DNA of 64,000 nucleotides from Bacillus sp. KH172YL63 (GCF_011398925.1 NZ_AP022842.1:2654001-2718000); one strand, 5' to 3'. Shown: positions 44,704-54,133, counted from the first letter of the stretch. Notes: generated by a model not told the origin, from the sequence alone. Program-made: numbers and translations.

Positions 44704-45063
44704 AGGCTGTTTTAGTGAATATTGTGGCTTTTAAACAAGCGAGATGCGGTTGATTTCCGCTCCAGATGCTCGCTTTCCGCGGGGATGGCGGTGAGCCTCC
44801 TCGGACTTCGTCCTGCGGGGTCTCACCTGTCCATCAGTTCCCGCAGGAGTCGAGCATCTTCCGCTCCAATCAACCATCGAAGATAAAAACCAAAAATTCA
44901 CTGGATTAACTGCTTATTCATCTTCTTAATAGTAGTGATCAATGTTATTCAAGTACATTGCCCTTGATTCATCGCTATGGCATTTTTTATTCTACAGTCT
45001 CAAATCACCTAAGATGCTCACATTATCGTCTAATAATAGCAACAATCTATGCGAAAACCGGCT
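44704..45063. mobile_element. MITE-like nested palindrome, copy 2 (inverted)
   Basis: About 360 bp, reverse-oriented copy of 13857-14218. The 128-nt core (44748-44875) is nearly identical to copy 1, while the arms differ more. Terminal repeats are GGCTGTTTTAGTGAATATTG at the left and, read inwards from the right, GCCGGTTTTCGCATAGATTG. AATAAA occurs on both sides (44698-44703 and 45064-45069), a possible target-site duplication. The right end abuts the T-tract of the pdp terminator. No coding capacity. Confidence 0.8.
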
Positions 45064-45065
45064 AA

Positions 45066-45114
45066 TAAAAAAAAGCCCCAGCCGGAGAGAAGTACTTTCT
45101 CCCGGCAAGGGCTT
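45066..45114 (-). terminator. Terminator of drm-pupG-pdp
   Basis: AGCCC...GGGCT stem with inner GCCGGGAGA/TCTCCGGC pairing, then TTTTTTTT on the minus strand. Confidence 0.88.
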
Positions 45115-45122
45115 AGTCAGAA

Positions 45123-46427
45123 TCAACCTGTGATTTCTGTATGGATCAACGTCGGTGCATTCACATGCTCAGATGTCACCTTGATGCTTTCGTATAACTT
45201 TTCTTTTACTTGATCAATGTTTTCATCATTGCTGTAGATGGTTACAAGAGAATCTCCTGCTTTGACAGTGTCACCGATTTTCTTGCGAAGCTCTAGGCCA
45301 ACCGCTAAATCGATCACTGAGTCTTTTGTTGCACGTCCTGCTCCCAACCACATTGCTGCCGTTCCGACTGCATCGGCTACGATTTCAGACACGTATCCGT
45401 CTTCCTTCGCTTCAAGCTCGATTTTGTACTTCGCTTGAGGAAGCTTCGCCGGCTCGTCCACTACTGACGCATCTCCGCCTTGTGATTCAAGGAAAACCTT
45501 GAAGTTATCAAGTGCAGATCCATCTTCGATCGCCTTTTGTAAAAGCTCTCTCGCTTCTTCTAATGTCGATGCTTTCTCCGCAAGGTAAACCATGTGGCTT
45601 CCAAGCGTCAGGCATAACTCAGTCAAATCTTCCGGACCTTCGCCTTTAAGCGTATCGATCGCTTCTTTCACCTCAAGGGCGTTCCCGATTGCAAAACCAA
45701 GCGGTTGACTCATATCGGAGATGACCGCCATCGTCTTACGGCCGACATTGTTCCCGATGTTCACCATTGCTTTTGCAAGGTCTTTCGAATCGTCAAGTGT
45801 CTTCATGAAGGCACCTGCACCGGTCTTGACATCAAGTACGATCGCGTCTGCTCCTGCCGCAATTTTTTTACTCATGATGGAACTTGCAATCAACGGGATA
45901 CTATTGACAGTAGCTGTAACATCACGCAGTGAGTAAAGTTTTTTATCAGCCGGCGTCAAGTTACCGCTTTGTCCGATAACTGCCAGTTTATTTTTGTTCA
46001 CCAGGCGGATGAATTCATCGTTTTCGATTTCCACGTGGAAGCCTTCGACCGACTCCAGCTTATCGATCGTTCCCCCGGTATGCCCAAGTCCTCTTCCGCT
46101 CATCTTCGCAACAGGTACACCGACAGACGCAACAAGCGGCCCCAGTACAAGCGTAGTCGTATCACCTACACCACCTGTAGAGTGTTTATCGACCTTGATG
46201 CCTTCAATCGCAGATAAATCGATTTGATCTCCAGACTCAACCATTGCCATCGTCAGGTCCGCTCTTTCACGGTCACTCATATCTTTGAAGAAGATCGCCA
46301 TCGTAAGGGCACTCACCTGATAATCAGGGATGCTTCCATCTGTGTACCCTTCCACGATGAATTTGATTTCTTCGGTACTTAGTTCTTTTCCTTCACGTTT
46401 CTTTTCTATTAAATCAACCATTCTCAT
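45123..46427 (-). CDS. pdp: Pyrimidine-nucleoside phosphorylase
   Basis: Phosphorolysis of uridine, deoxyuridine and thymidine to base + (deoxy)ribose-1-phosphate. The 434-aa protein has the family signature [16 protein letters not shown], the phosphate-binding [13 protein letters not shown] and the helical N-terminal domain. The start at 46427 (MRMVDLIEK) matches the family; the frame begins three codons earlier with GTG. Last gene of drm-pupG-pdp, downstream of pupG by 43 nt. Confidence 0.95.
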   Translation of the reverse strand: MRMVDLIEKKREGKELSTEEIKFIVEGYTDGSIPDYQVSALTMAIFFKDMSDRERADLTMAMVESGDQIDLSAIEGIKVDKHSTGGVGDTTTLVLGPLVASVGVPVAKMSGRGLGHTGGTIDKLESVEGFHVEIENDEFIRLVNKNKLAVIGQSGNLTPADKKLYSLRDVTATVNSIPLIASSIMSKKIAAGADAIVLDVKTGAGAFMKTLDDSKDLAKAMVNIGNNVGRKTMAVISDMSQPLGFAIGNALEVKEAIDTLKGEGPEDLTELCLTLGSHMVYLAEKASTLEEARELLQKAIEDGSALDNFKVFLESQGGDASVVDEPAKLPQAKYKIELEAKEDGYVSEIVADAVGTAAMWLGAGRATKDSVIDLAVGLELRKKIGDTVKAGDSLVTIYSNDENIDQVKEKLYESIKVTSEHVNAPTLIHTEITG

Positions 46428-46470
46428 GGTATTCACCCACTTTTCATAAATTGTTCATTGTCTTGCAGAC

Positions 46471-47286
46471 TTAGATGGATTTCACGATTTCTTTCACATA
46501 TGCTAAGAAGTTGGCACGGACCATTTCCGTCGTTTCCATGACTTCATCATGGGATAGAGGCTGGTCAAGGATTCCGGCAGCCATGTTGGAAATGCATGAG
46601 ATTCCCAATACTTTAATCCCGGCATGACGGGCCACGATGACTTCAGGTACAGTGGACATTCCGACTGCGTCTCCGCCAAGTGTACGGGCAAGTCTTACTT
46701 CAGCAGGCGTTTCATATGTAGGGCCAGTATTTCCTACATATACACCCTCTTGAACTTCGATCGACAGCTTTTCAGCAATTTCTTTCGCTTTTTGACGAAG
46801 TTCCTTGTTGTATGCTTCAGACATGTCAGGGAATCTTACTCCGAGACGGGAATCATTGGCACCGATCAGTGGATTTCCACCCATATTATTGATGTGATCT
46901 GTGATCAGCATGAGGTCACCTGCATTGAAGTTCTCATTCACCCCGCCGGCCGCGTTCGTCACGATCAGTACTTCGACACCCAATTCTTTCATGACCCGTA
47001 CAGGGAAAGTGACTTTATCGAAGCCATATCCTTCATAATAATGAAAGCGCCCTTGCATAGCCACAACTTCCTGACCGTTCAGCTGTCCGAATACCAGCTG
47101 TCCTGCATGGCCTGCGACAGTTGAAACAGGGAAATCAGGAATTTCTTTATAAGGGATCTTTACTGCATTTTGGATTTCATCTGCAAGAACCCCTAATCCA
47201 GATCCAAGGATCAGGCCGATTTTCGGCGCTCCTGTATATTGATTTTTCAAATGGTTCGCTGCATTTTGTATGTTTTCGTAGTTCAT
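46471..47286 (-). CDS. pupG: Purine-nucleoside phosphorylase (trimeric type)
   Basis: Cleaves guanosine, inosine and deoxy forms. The 271-aa PNP-I enzyme has phosphate-binding GSGLG, the VMQGRFHYYEGY motif with active-site His, VTNAAGG, and GMSTVPEVIVARH. AAGGAG precedes ATG. It lies between drm and pdp, so ribose-1-phosphate from both phosphorylases can go to Drm. Confidence 0.95.
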   Translation of the reverse strand: MNYENIQNAANHLKNQYTGAPKIGLILGSGLGVLADEIQNAVKIPYKEIPDFPVSTVAGHAGQLVFGQLNGQEVVAMQGRFHYYEGYGFDKVTFPVRVMKELGVEVLIVTNAAGGVNENFNAGDLMLITDHINNMGGNPLIGANDSRLGVRFPDMSEAYNKELRQKAKEIAEKLSIEVQEGVYVGNTGPTYETPAEVRLARTLGGDAVGMSTVPEVIVARHAGIKVLGISCISNMAAGILDQPLSHDEVMETTEMVRANFLAYVKEIVKSI

Positions 47287-47369
47287 TGTCTTGACTCCTT
47301 TTTATTCTAACGTAGGAGGAGGAATCGGCAGACGCCTTCTCCCTTTTCGTTTTTTGTCAATTTTAATAC

Positions 47370-48554
47370 TTACTTCAGATTGTTCAAGAAGCTTTTACCG
47401 AATTTCGGCATGTTTACATTAAAGTTGTCTGCAACTGTTGCCCCGATATCGGCAAACGTTTCAGATACCGGCAGTTCGACGCCTTTGTCGAATCGTTTTG
47501 AGTAGACAAGAAGCGGTACATATTCCCGCGTATGATCTGTCCCTGGAGCCGTCGGGTCATTCCCATGATCAGCTGTGATGATCAATAGATCCTCTTCGGT
47601 CATCTTCTCAAATACTTCAGGCAGTCTTGCATCGAACTCTTCCAATGCCTTACCATAACCTTCCGGATCGCGGCGATGGCCGTATAATGCATCAAAGTCT
47701 ACTAGATTCAAGAAACTCAAGCCTGTGAAAGACTGGTCGAACGTTTTGATGAAGCTGTCCATCCCGTCCATGTTATGCTTCGTACGGATCGAATCGGTTA
47801 CACCTTCTCCATTATAGATGTCGGAGATTTTCCCGATTGCGATTACGTCGTATCCGGAATCCTTCATTTCATTCATAACAGTACGCTCGAACGGCTTCAA
47901 CGCATAATCGTGTCGGTTAGACGTACGCTTGAATGCCCCCGGCTCCCCGACGAACGGACGTGCGATCACACGGCCGACTAGGAATTCTTCATCTTTCGTA
48001 ATTTCACGGGCGATTTCACAGATTTTATACTGCTCTTCAATCGGAATGATATCTTCATGCGCAGCAATCTGAAGAACGGGATCTGCAGAAGTATACACAA
48101 TCAGTGCACCTGTCTTCATATGCTCTTCCCCTAATTCTTCAATGATCTCGGTCCCACTTGCAGGCTTGTTCCCGATAATCGTTCTGCCGGTTTCTGCTTC
48201 AAGCTTTTGGATCAGCTTTTCCGGGAAACCATCCGGATATGTTTTGAACGGGGTATCGATATTAAGGCCCATGATTTCCCAATGACCTGTCATCGTGTCC
48301 TTCCCTACTGATGCTTCTTGCATTTTCGAATAGAATGCAAGGGGATTTTCAGCTTTTTCAATGCCTTTGATTTCCCTGATGTTCGATAAACCAAGTTTCC
48401 CGATATTCGGCATATTCAGTCCGTTCATATGATCAGCGATGTGACCAAGAGTATCGGATCCTTTATCATTGAATAGTTCTGCATCCGGTGCTTCGCCGAT
48501 GCCTACAGAATCCATCACAATTAGGTGAACGCGTTTGTATGTATAATTACTCAT
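47370..48554 (-). CDS. drm: Phosphopentomutase
   Basis: Interconverts (deoxy)ribose-1- and -5-phosphate. The 394-aa alkaline-phosphatase-superfamily enzyme has metal-binding [14 protein letters not shown] (Asp), DTMTGHWE with the phosphorylated Thr, and TADHGNDPT and H-T-R-E-Y motifs near the C-terminus. AGGAGG precedes ATG. First gene of the nucleoside catabolic operon. Confidence 0.95.
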   Translation of the reverse strand: MSNYTYKRVHLIVMDSVGIGEAPDAELFNDKGSDTLGHIADHMNGLNMPNIGKLGLSNIREIKGIEKAENPLAFYSKMQEASVGKDTMTGHWEIMGLNIDTPFKTYPDGFPEKLIQKLEAETGRTIIGNKPASGTEIIEELGEEHMKTGALIVYTSADPVLQIAAHEDIIPIEEQYKICEIAREITKDEEFLVGRVIARPFVGEPGAFKRTSNRHDYALKPFERTVMNEMKDSGYDVIAIGKISDIYNGEGVTDSIRTKHNMDGMDSFIKTFDQSFTGLSFLNLVDFDALYGHRRDPEGYGKALEEFDARLPEVFEKMTEEDLLIITADHGNDPTAPGTDHTREYVPLLVYSKRFDKGVELPVSETFADIGATVADNFNVNMPKFGKSFLNNLK

Positions 48555-48661
48555 TCAAGTAAACCTCCTGTATAATAAGCTTTCCGAAAAAGCGGTTACA
48601 TTTTCTAACCTTCAATCGTATCATACCCTTATCTCAGCAGATGCAATCGACAGAAACTAAC

Positions 48662-48675
48662 GTCAGAAGTCTGAC
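48662..48675. promoter_or_regulatory. Palindrome GTCAGA-AG-TCTGAC upstream of drm
   Basis: Six-base perfect arms about 110 nt before drm, between the xerD terminator and the gene. Possible operator; no regulator assigned. Confidence 0.3.
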
Positions 48676-48702
48676 ATCTATATTTTACTTTTCTCCTTCA
48701 AA

Positions 48703-48754
48703 AAAAACAAGAGAGATCCCTTAAAGAATCTCATTTTCTTTAAGGGATCTCTTT
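48703..48754 (-). terminator. Terminator of xerD
   Basis: AGAGATCCCTTAAAG / CTTTAAGGGATCTCT stem followed by TTGTTTTTTTT on the minus strand, starting at the xerD stop. Confidence 0.9.
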
Positions 48755-49647
48755 CATGCCCGGGGATGGAATTGTGAGTATACATCCTTCAACCGGGTTT
48801 TCGTTACATGGGTATAGATTTGAGTGGTGGAAATGTCGGCATGTCCAAGCATTTCCTGAACCGCCCTCAGATCGGCGCCATTTTCCAACAGATGTGTGGC
48901 AAATGAATGCCTGAGCGTGTGCGGTGTTAAATCTTTCTCGATATTCGCTTTTTTGGCAAGGGTTTTGAGATTTTTCCAGAACCCTTGTCGGGAGAGCCCC
49001 TTTCCATGGTGATTCAAAAACAAATGATCATCCCGGTGTTTGGTACTCCTCAATTTCAGCCTGGCATCTGCCAAATAGTTTTCAAGAACTTTCATGGCGG
49101 TCTGCCCAATGGGGATGATTCTCTCCTTGTTGCCTTTTCCGATGCATCTGACAAAGCCCATCGTCAGGTGGACATCTTCCATCTTGAGTTGAATGAGCTC
49201 GCTCACCCGAATGCCGGTCGCATAAAGAAGCTCGAGCATGGCTTTATCCCTCATTCCAAGAGGTGTCGACTCATCCGGCGCTTCAAGCAAGGCCTCCACT
49301 TCCGCGATGCTCAATATTTTCGGGAGGGTCCTCTCAGTTTTCGGTGTTTCGATATGCACAGTCGGATCTTGATCCGTCGCCTTTTCCCTTAAAAGGAATT
49401 GGTGAAAAGACCTGATCGATGCCACATGCCTCGCAACGGTTTTTGAGGATTTCCCCTGATTCTTTAAATGCCCAAGGAATTGAACGATGTTCACCCTCGA
49501 TACTGCATTCAGTTCTGACACGTCCTCTACCTTCATTAAGTAAAGGGAATAATTCTTCAAGTCCCGTTTATATGATTCAATCGTGTTTTTCGCAAGACCT
49601 TTTTCTACTATTAAAAAGTGCATGAAATCCTGAATATGATCTTCCAC
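48754..49647 (-). CDS. xerD: XerD (RipX), tyrosine recombinase
   Basis: Resolves chromosome dimers at dif together with XerC/CodV. The 297-aa protein has an N-terminal SAM-like domain and the catalytic tetrad: Arg in [21 protein letters not shown] (H-x-x-R), GHADIS (His) and Tyr in [12 protein letters not shown] start with GGGGAG nine nt upstream. It lies between yqzK and drm, as in B. subtilis. Confidence 0.95.
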   Translation of the reverse strand: MEDHIQDFMHFLIVEKGLAKNTIESYKRDLKNYSLYLMKVEDVSELNAVSRVNIVQFLGHLKNQGKSSKTVARHVASIRSFHQFLLREKATDQDPTVHIETPKTERTLPKILSIAEVEALLEAPDESTPLGMRDKAMLELLYATGIRVSELIQLKMEDVHLTMGFVRCIGKGNKERIIPIGQTAMKVLENYLADARLKLRSTKHRDDHLFLNHHGKGLSRQGFWKNLKTLAKKANIEKDLTPHTLRHSFATHLLENGADLRAVQEMLGHADISTTQIYTHVTKTRLKDVYSQFHPRA

Positions 49648-49653
49648 GCTGCA

Positions 49654-49881
49654 TTACTCCCCGTTCATATAAAAAAATAATAATCGATCATACCAATGGC
49701 TCTCTTCCTCGGTCACAGAAGAATAAACCTTCACCGCCGCCCCTTCAGGTTCATCATATCGATGATAGCCTTCATATTCCTCGCTTATCCACATGATACC
49801 ATAATAAAACAAAATCGTTGATCCAGTGAATAATATGAAAACCTTGATGGTTTGCCAGATCACTCGGGCCCCTCTCAGCAT
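49654..49881 (-). CDS. yqzK: YqzK (DUF4227) membrane protein
   Basis: A 75-aa protein with one N-terminal membrane helix (VFILFTGSTILFYYGIMWI) and an acidic C-terminus (YHRYDEPEGAAVKVY). Family DUF4227, function unknown. Six nt upstream of xerD, so probably in the same transcript. Confidence 0.85.
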   Translation of the reverse strand: MLRGARVIWQTIKVFILFTGSTILFYYGIMWISEEYEGYHRYDEPEGAAVKVYSSVTEEESHWYDRLLFFYMNGE

Positions 49882-49977
49882 TTTTCATCCCCCATTTTTG
49901 TCACGTCTATAATACAAGCTATGACGTTTTCAGCAGGTTTTATACCTGATGGGAGTGAAACGGTGCTATAAATATGA

Positions 49978-50046
49978 AAAAGCCTTAAAGAGTATGTATA
50001 GGATGTTTCCATACAGAAACAACAACAGGTGATCTTTAAGGCTTTT
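49978..50046 (-). terminator. Terminator of fur
   Basis: AAAAGCCTTAAAGA...TCTTTAAGGCTTTT long stem enclosing a 40-nt loop with an inner GTATG/CATAC pairing. Confidence 0.75.
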
Positions 50047-50056
50047 GGTCATCAGC

Positions 50057-50515
50057 TTATTCTTCTGGGTCCTCTTCTTTATCCTGGCATCTTGAACAAA
50101 TGCCGTGAAAGGTAAGACGGTGATCTTTTATTTTAAATTTCCAATCCCGTTCAACAATCGTTTCTACGTCTTCAAGGAGATCTTCTTGAATTTCATCAAC
50201 CGCTCCACATTCGATGCACACCAGATGGTGATGAAAGTGGGCTGCTCCTTCTTGTCTGAGATCGTAGCGGGATACACCATCCCCAAAATTAATTTTATCC
50301 ACAATTTTCAGTTCAGATAGCAATTCCAACGTGCGATATACGGTGGCCAGTCCAATTTCCGGAGATTTTTCCTTAACGAGGAGGTATACATCTTCGGCGC
50401 TTAGGTGATCTTCTTCATGTTCTAGTAACACGCGTACCGTTGCTTCCCGCTGTGGCGTAAGCTTGTAGCTCGCAGAATGAAGCTGTTTTTTAATTCGTTC
50501 AATACGGCTTTCCAT
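50057..50515 (-). CDS. fur: Fur, ferric uptake regulator
   Basis: A 152-aa iron-responsive repressor. The N-terminal winged helix contains LTPQREATVRVLLEHEEDHLSAEDVY and GLATVYRTLELL; the metal sites are HFHHHLVC and the two CxxC motifs (CIEC, CSRC). ATG at 50515 with GGGAGG eight nt upstream; the frame extends 11 codons without support. Ferrous iron makes it repress siderophore and uptake genes. Confidence 0.96.
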   Translation of the reverse strand: MESRIERIKKQLHSASYKLTPQREATVRVLLEHEEDHLSAEDVYLLVKEKSPEIGLATVYRTLELLSELKIVDKINFGDGVSRYDLRQEGAAHFHHHLVCIECGAVDEIQEDLLEDVETIVERDWKFKIKDHRLTFHGICSRCQDKEEDPEE

Positions 50516-50621
50516 AGTCCCTTCCTCCCTCGTCAATTTCTTTTTCATTATATCAAAAAGGGAGGAATAAGCAAAATAAAATAATTATAATCAAACAAAT
50601 GTAATGACTATTATTTGAAAA

Positions 50622-51275
50622 TTATTTTAATCTATTAATGACCATTTCCATCAAGTTCGGGGACAGATATGCTTCCACGCTGGCAGCGATTGTCACGATG
50701 CCGATTGCGACCACAAAGAAGATGACATACCTTGATAAAAACGGGATCATTTGAAAGTGCATCGACGACGTTTGCCGCATAAATATCTTCCTGATCAACG
50801 TAAGTGAAAAGCTTGCAGAAATCACCCCGATGAAAATAAATGCGGGAATGATGATGATGTTTTGCGGAAGTACGCTGACAAAGGATAACAAAAACCCGCT
50901 CCATCCCATCTGGTTCACAAGGAAGCCTACCGAAAATCCGACCACCACTCCTTTCATAAAGAGCAAAACGAAAATGAGCGGAAGCCCGATGATTGAAATG
51001 CCCAACAGCCAGATCAATCCAAGATACTTCACATTATGAAGAAAGCTTTGACGGAAGAGCTCTTCAGCAGACGTCATACTTCCATCTTCCATCTCACTGA
51101 AAAACTTGCTCAAATAGAAGTAGAGATCTTCCTTTTGTGCAAAAGACAATGAATTGACTACGATCGCACCGAAAATGATGCCCATCAGGAATAATGTAAT
51201 AATAAATAAGTAGATTGAGGAATGTGCTTGTACATGTTCGACGAGTGGATTTGAATTTGATATTTTTTTGCGCAT
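50622..51275 (-). CDS. spoIIM: SpoIIM, engulfment membrane protein
   Basis: A 217-aa integral membrane protein with about five helices. SpoIIM is part of the DMP complex (SpoIID, M, P) that drives septal thinning and engulfment in the mother cell. The family blocks LIWLLGISIIGLPLIFVLLFMKGVVVGFSVGFLV and LPQNIIIIPAFIF are present. GGGAGG precedes GTG-ATG; ATG at 51275 is preferred. Next to fur as in B. subtilis. Confidence 0.94.
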   Translation of the reverse strand: MRKKISNSNPLVEHVQAHSSIYLFIITLFLMGIIFGAIVVNSLSFAQKEDLYFYLSKFFSEMEDGSMTSAEELFRQSFLHNVKYLGLIWLLGISIIGLPLIFVLLFMKGVVVGFSVGFLVNQMGWSGFLLSFVSVLPQNIIIIPAFIFIGVISASFSLTLIRKIFMRQTSSMHFQMIPFLSRYVIFFVVAIGIVTIAASVEAYLSPNLMEMVINRLK

Positions 51276-51410
51276 CACAGCGTTCCTCCCAGATATCGAT
51301 TACTAATCCATATGCAGGAATAGACTTGTTTATTCTTTGATTCTATTGAACTTCCATTTGAATAAACGTATAATCATAGAAACTTTACGGACAAATTGGA
51401 GGATTATGCC

Positions 51411-51992
51411 ATGAGAAAACCGGCGTTAATACCGTTTCCGGATAAGATCGAGACAACACGTCTTTACATCAGGCCTTGTTTACCCGGTGACGGTCAAGAG
51501 GTCGCTTCCGCCATTTCCGCATCAAGGGACGCACTCAAGCCGTGGCTTCCTTTCGCAAGAAATGAGCAGTCATTGGAAGATGTGGAAGCAGGAATCCGTG
51601 AATCATATGCAGAATTCATCAAGCGTTCTGATATCCGCCTCCATATTTACCTGAAAGAAACCGATGAATTCATTGGTTCAACCGGTTTTCACCGCATCGA
51701 CTGGGATGTACCAAAAGTTGAAATCGGTTACTGGCTTCGTACGGAGCATACAAAAAAGGGTTATATGATCGAAGCAGTCAGGGAACTTGCACACTTTGCC
51801 TTAAACCACCTTTCCTGCAGACGCGTGGAAATCCGCTGTGATGAACAGAATACGGCGTCGAGAAGAGTACCTGAAAAACTCGGATTCACCTTAGAAGGCA
51901 TCCTCCGGCAGGATCACCTTTCTGAAAATGGAAAAGATGCGGGAAATACATGTGTGTACGCTTTGATTCCAGGGGATTGGAAAGAGGATTGA
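51411..51992 (+). CDS. GNAT acetyltransferase (RimJ/RimL type)
   Basis: A 193-aa protein of the ribosomal-protein N-acetyltransferase type: TTRLYIRPCLPGDGQEVASAI at the start, IGSTGFHRIDWDVPKVEIGYWL in the middle and a RRVEIRCDEQNTASRRVPEKLGF block at the end. The acetyl-CoA pyrophosphate loop is HTKKGYMIEAVREL. The substrate cannot be told. ATG at 51411 has GGAGG eight nt upstream. A single gene divergent from spoIIM. Confidence 0.85.
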   Translation: MRKPALIPFPDKIETTRLYIRPCLPGDGQEVASAISASRDALKPWLPFARNEQSLEDVEAGIRESYAEFIKRSDIRLHIYLKETDEFIGSTGFHRIDWDVPKVEIGYWLRTEHTKKGYMIEAVRELAHFALNHLSCRRVEIRCDEQNTASRRVPEKLGFTLEGILRQDHLSENGKDAGNTCVYALIPGDWKED

Positions 51993-52145
51993 GTTTTTTT
52001 GCGAGCCAGGTGTTGTAGAGTTTTTTGTCTTCACTAAGGAAATATATCGATTTTAGAGAGATGTCGGTCTTATCCTGTGAAAATACGAATGTGGATCTTA
52101 ATTGTTGGGGACCTGCTTCAATTGGCGCTGGAGTTTAGAAGTGAT

Positions 52146-52253
52146 TGCGTCGATTTAAGTGGTATTTGCGTCGAAACTTTTTTTATTGCGTCATTTTTTA
52201 TTTTTTTGCGTCGGTATCGGGGACATTTGCGTCATTTTTTTATTTTATGCGTC
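52146..52253. repeat. Six TGCGTC motifs spaced 20-21 bp
   Basis: TGCGTC begins at 52146, 52167, 52187, 52207, 52228 and 52248; the intervals are 21, 20, 20, 21 and 20 bp, close to two helical turns. T-rich stretches fill the gaps. No gene is present between 51993 and 52317, and a degenerate partial match (TGGCGC, 52123) lies one step to the left. The regular spacing suggests a protein-binding array on one face of the helix. No known system is assigned. Confidence 0.8.
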
Positions 52254-52270
52254 TTTTACCATTTACATCC

Positions 52271-52304
52271 AAAAAACTGGACCCTTAAAGGAGTCCAGCT
52301 TTTT
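52271..52304 (-). terminator. Terminator of nudF
   Basis: AAAACTGGAC...GTCCAGCTTTTT stem with T run on the minus strand. Confidence 0.88.
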
Positions 52305-52317
52305 CATTTCCCTTTGA

Positions 52318-52866
52318 TCATTTCATCAGCTGCTGCAGTTTTAAATATTGAACTGCATATGCGGTTTTCGCATCGTAAATGCGCTTCTCTTCAATAAGCT
52401 TCTCTGCTTCCTCGACGGTCACTTCGATAAGCTCTACAAATTCATCCTCGTCTGCTTCTCTTGATTCTTCGATAACATAGATGTCACGGGCGACATAGAT
52501 GTGCACAAGTTCATCTGCAAATCCTGGAGACGTGTAGAACGAAATCAAATGATCCAATGTTCCACACCCATAACCCGTTTCTTCCTCCAATTCGCGAAGG
52601 GCGGTTTTATCGGCCTCTTCACCGGGCTCGAGCTTTCCGGCCGGGATTTCAATGATGGATTTTTCCAGTGCTTTCCTGTACTGCTCCACCATCACAAGCT
52701 TCCCTTCCTGTGTCAGGGCAATCACTGCCACAGCCCCCGGATGCTTGATCAGCTCCCGCTTCGAAGTCTTGCCGTTTGGCAGCTCTACTTCATCCACTTG
52801 AAGATCGATGATTTTCCCTTTATAGATCTTTTCTGTTTTCACCGTCTTTTCTTCAAATTTCTTCAT
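52318..52866 (-). CDS. nudF: NudF, ADP-ribose pyrophosphatase (Nudix)
   Basis: A 182-aa Nudix hydrolase cleaving ADP-ribose to AMP + ribose-5-phosphate. The Nudix box is GKLEPGEEADKTALRELEEETG (split across residues about 89-110) with REL-x-EE-TG intact. ATG at 52866 (MKKFEEK) has AAGGAG upstream and gives the family length. The open frame upstream is antisense to mciZ and is not used. Confidence 0.93.
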   Translation of the reverse strand: MKKFEEKTVKTEKIYKGKIIDLQVDEVELPNGKTSKRELIKHPGAVAVIALTQEGKLVMVEQYRKALEKSIIEIPAGKLEPGEEADKTALRELEEETGYGCGTLDHLISFYTSPGFADELVHIYVARDIYVIEESREADEDEFVELIEVTVEEAEKLIEEKRIYDAKTAYAVQYLKLQQLMK

Positions 52867-52904
52867 CCATTCAACGCTCCTTGTTCTCTCTATGATCATT
52901 TCCT

Positions 52905-52912
52905 CATACATT
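52905..52912 (+). promoter_or_regulatory. Possible sigma-E -10 element of mciZ
   Basis: CATACATT fits the sigma-E -10 (CATACAnT) 37 nt before mciZ, but no good -35 is found at the right distance. Confidence 0.3.
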
Positions 52913-52948
52913 TTACCATAATTGATTCCAGGATCGAGGTGAAACACC

Positions 52949-53074
52949 TTGAAGGTGATGGCTGAAAAAGACCGGATCATTTTGGTTGGCAAGGCTTGGG
53001 AAATCAGGGAGAAGTTGAAACAATACAGCCGGACGTATGCCACGGTGAAGGAATGGATCGAAGCCACACGATGA
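52949..53074 (+). CDS. mciZ: MciZ, mother-cell inhibitor of FtsZ
   Basis: A 41-aa peptide. The central block ILVGKAWEIREKLKQYSRTY followed by VKEWI matches my memory of B. subtilis MciZ, which also begins MKV and lies between yqkF and nudF. TTG at 52949 (reading MKVMAEKDR) has GAGGTG seven nt upstream, better placed than the internal ATG at 52958. In B. subtilis MciZ is made under sigma-E and caps FtsZ filaments, blocking Z-ring assembly in the mother cell. It is too short for most gene-length cut-offs. Confidence 0.85.
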   Translation: MKVMAEKDRIILVGKAWEIREKLKQYSRTYATVKEWIEATR

Positions 53075-53152
53075 ATAAGCCGTTTCTTTTGTTTAAACCT
53101 CGCAGCATTCGTTAATATAATAAAGAGTGCGAATGTCGAAAGGACGGATACA

Positions 53153-54076
53153 ATGGAAAAAAGAAGGATCGGAAACTCGGATTTACTTGTATCAAAGATG
53201 GGACTTGGCTGTATGTCTCTGGGGACAGATGAGGCCGCTGCCAAAGAAATTGTCCAATATGCGCTGGATCAAGGGATCAATTATCTTGATACCGCCGACT
53301 TATACGACTTTGGCCGGAATGAGGAAATCGTCGGGAACGCCATACGCCATGTCAGAGACGACGTCATATTGGCTACAAAGGTAGGAAACCGCTGGAATGA
53401 TGTAGAGGAAGGCTGGCGCTGGGATCCTTCCAAATCTTATATCAAGTCAGCCGTCAAGGATAGCTTATCCCGGATGAAGGTGGACTATATCGACCTTTAC
53501 CAGCTCCACGGCGGCACGATTGAAGATAACTTTGAAGAAACGATCGAAGCGTTCGAAGAATTGAAGAAGGATGGCCTGATCCGTCATTACGGGATTTCTT
53601 CCATCAGGCCGAATGTCATCAAACAATTCCTCGGCAGCGCTTCGATTGAAAGTGTGATGATGCAGTACAGCCTCCTTGATCGCCGTCCGGAAGAATGGAT
53701 GGACATGCTTGAGGAAAATAAGGTGAGCATCATTGCCCGGGGACCATTGGCGAAAGGTCTGCTTTCTGAGAAGATGCTTTCCAAAGCCTCCAAGAAAATG
53801 GAGGAGAACGGATATCTCGATTATTCTTATCATGAGCTCCGTGAGACGATCGAGTCCATTCACAGCAAGTTTGGAGATGAACGGAAGATGAATGAGCTTG
53901 CCCTTCAATTCATCCTCGCTCATGAAGCGGTTGCTGCAGTCATTCCTGGAGCAAGTTCTGTTCAGCAGCTCAAAGAGAACATTGAAGCTGTAAACAGAGA
54001 ACCATTATCGGCTCAAGAGTTGGATATGCTGAAGCGATACACCACATTATCCCGGTATGGAAATCACCGGGATTAA
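53153..54076 (+). CDS. yqkF: Aldo/keto reductase YqkF
   Basis: A 307-aa NADPH-dependent aldo/keto reductase. Catalytic residues of the barrel are visible: NYLDTADLYDFGRNEE (Asp, Tyr), LATKVGNRW (Lys) and YQLHGG (His). The coenzyme-binding end includes GASSVQQLKENIEA. The substrate is unknown; YqkF of B. subtilis is a general oxidoreductase. It shares a bidirectional terminator with grpB. Confidence 0.92.
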   Translation: MEKRRIGNSDLLVSKMGLGCMSLGTDEAAAKEIVQYALDQGINYLDTADLYDFGRNEEIVGNAIRHVRDDVILATKVGNRWNDVEEGWRWDPSKSYIKSAVKDSLSRMKVDYIDLYQLHGGTIEDNFEETIEAFEELKKDGLIRHYGISSIRPNVIKQFLGSASIESVMMQYSLLDRRPEEWMDMLEENKVSIIARGPLAKGLLSEKMLSKASKKMEENGYLDYSYHELRETIESIHSKFGDERKMNELALQFILAHEAVAAVIPGASSVQQLKENIEAVNREPLSAQELDMLKRYTTLSRYGNHRD

Positions 54077-54086
54077 AAGGGCAAAT

Positions 54087-54133
54087 AAAAGAGGCGGTTC
54101 AGGTCCTGCGCTTACCTGTCCGCCTCTTTTTTG
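54087..54133. terminator. Bidirectional terminator yqkF/grpB
   Basis: AAAAGAGGCGG / CCGCCTCTTTT stem, overlapping the last codons of the convergent grpB-family gene. Confidence 0.88.

Noticed and set aside
46624..47124. A 166-codon open frame opposite pupG
   Set aside because: Shadow of a strongly coding gene; no ribosome site or recognisable domain.
52867..53244. N-terminal extension of NudF by about 126 codons
   Set aside because: It is antisense to mciZ and the start of yqkF, and the Nudix protein already has its normal length from 52866.
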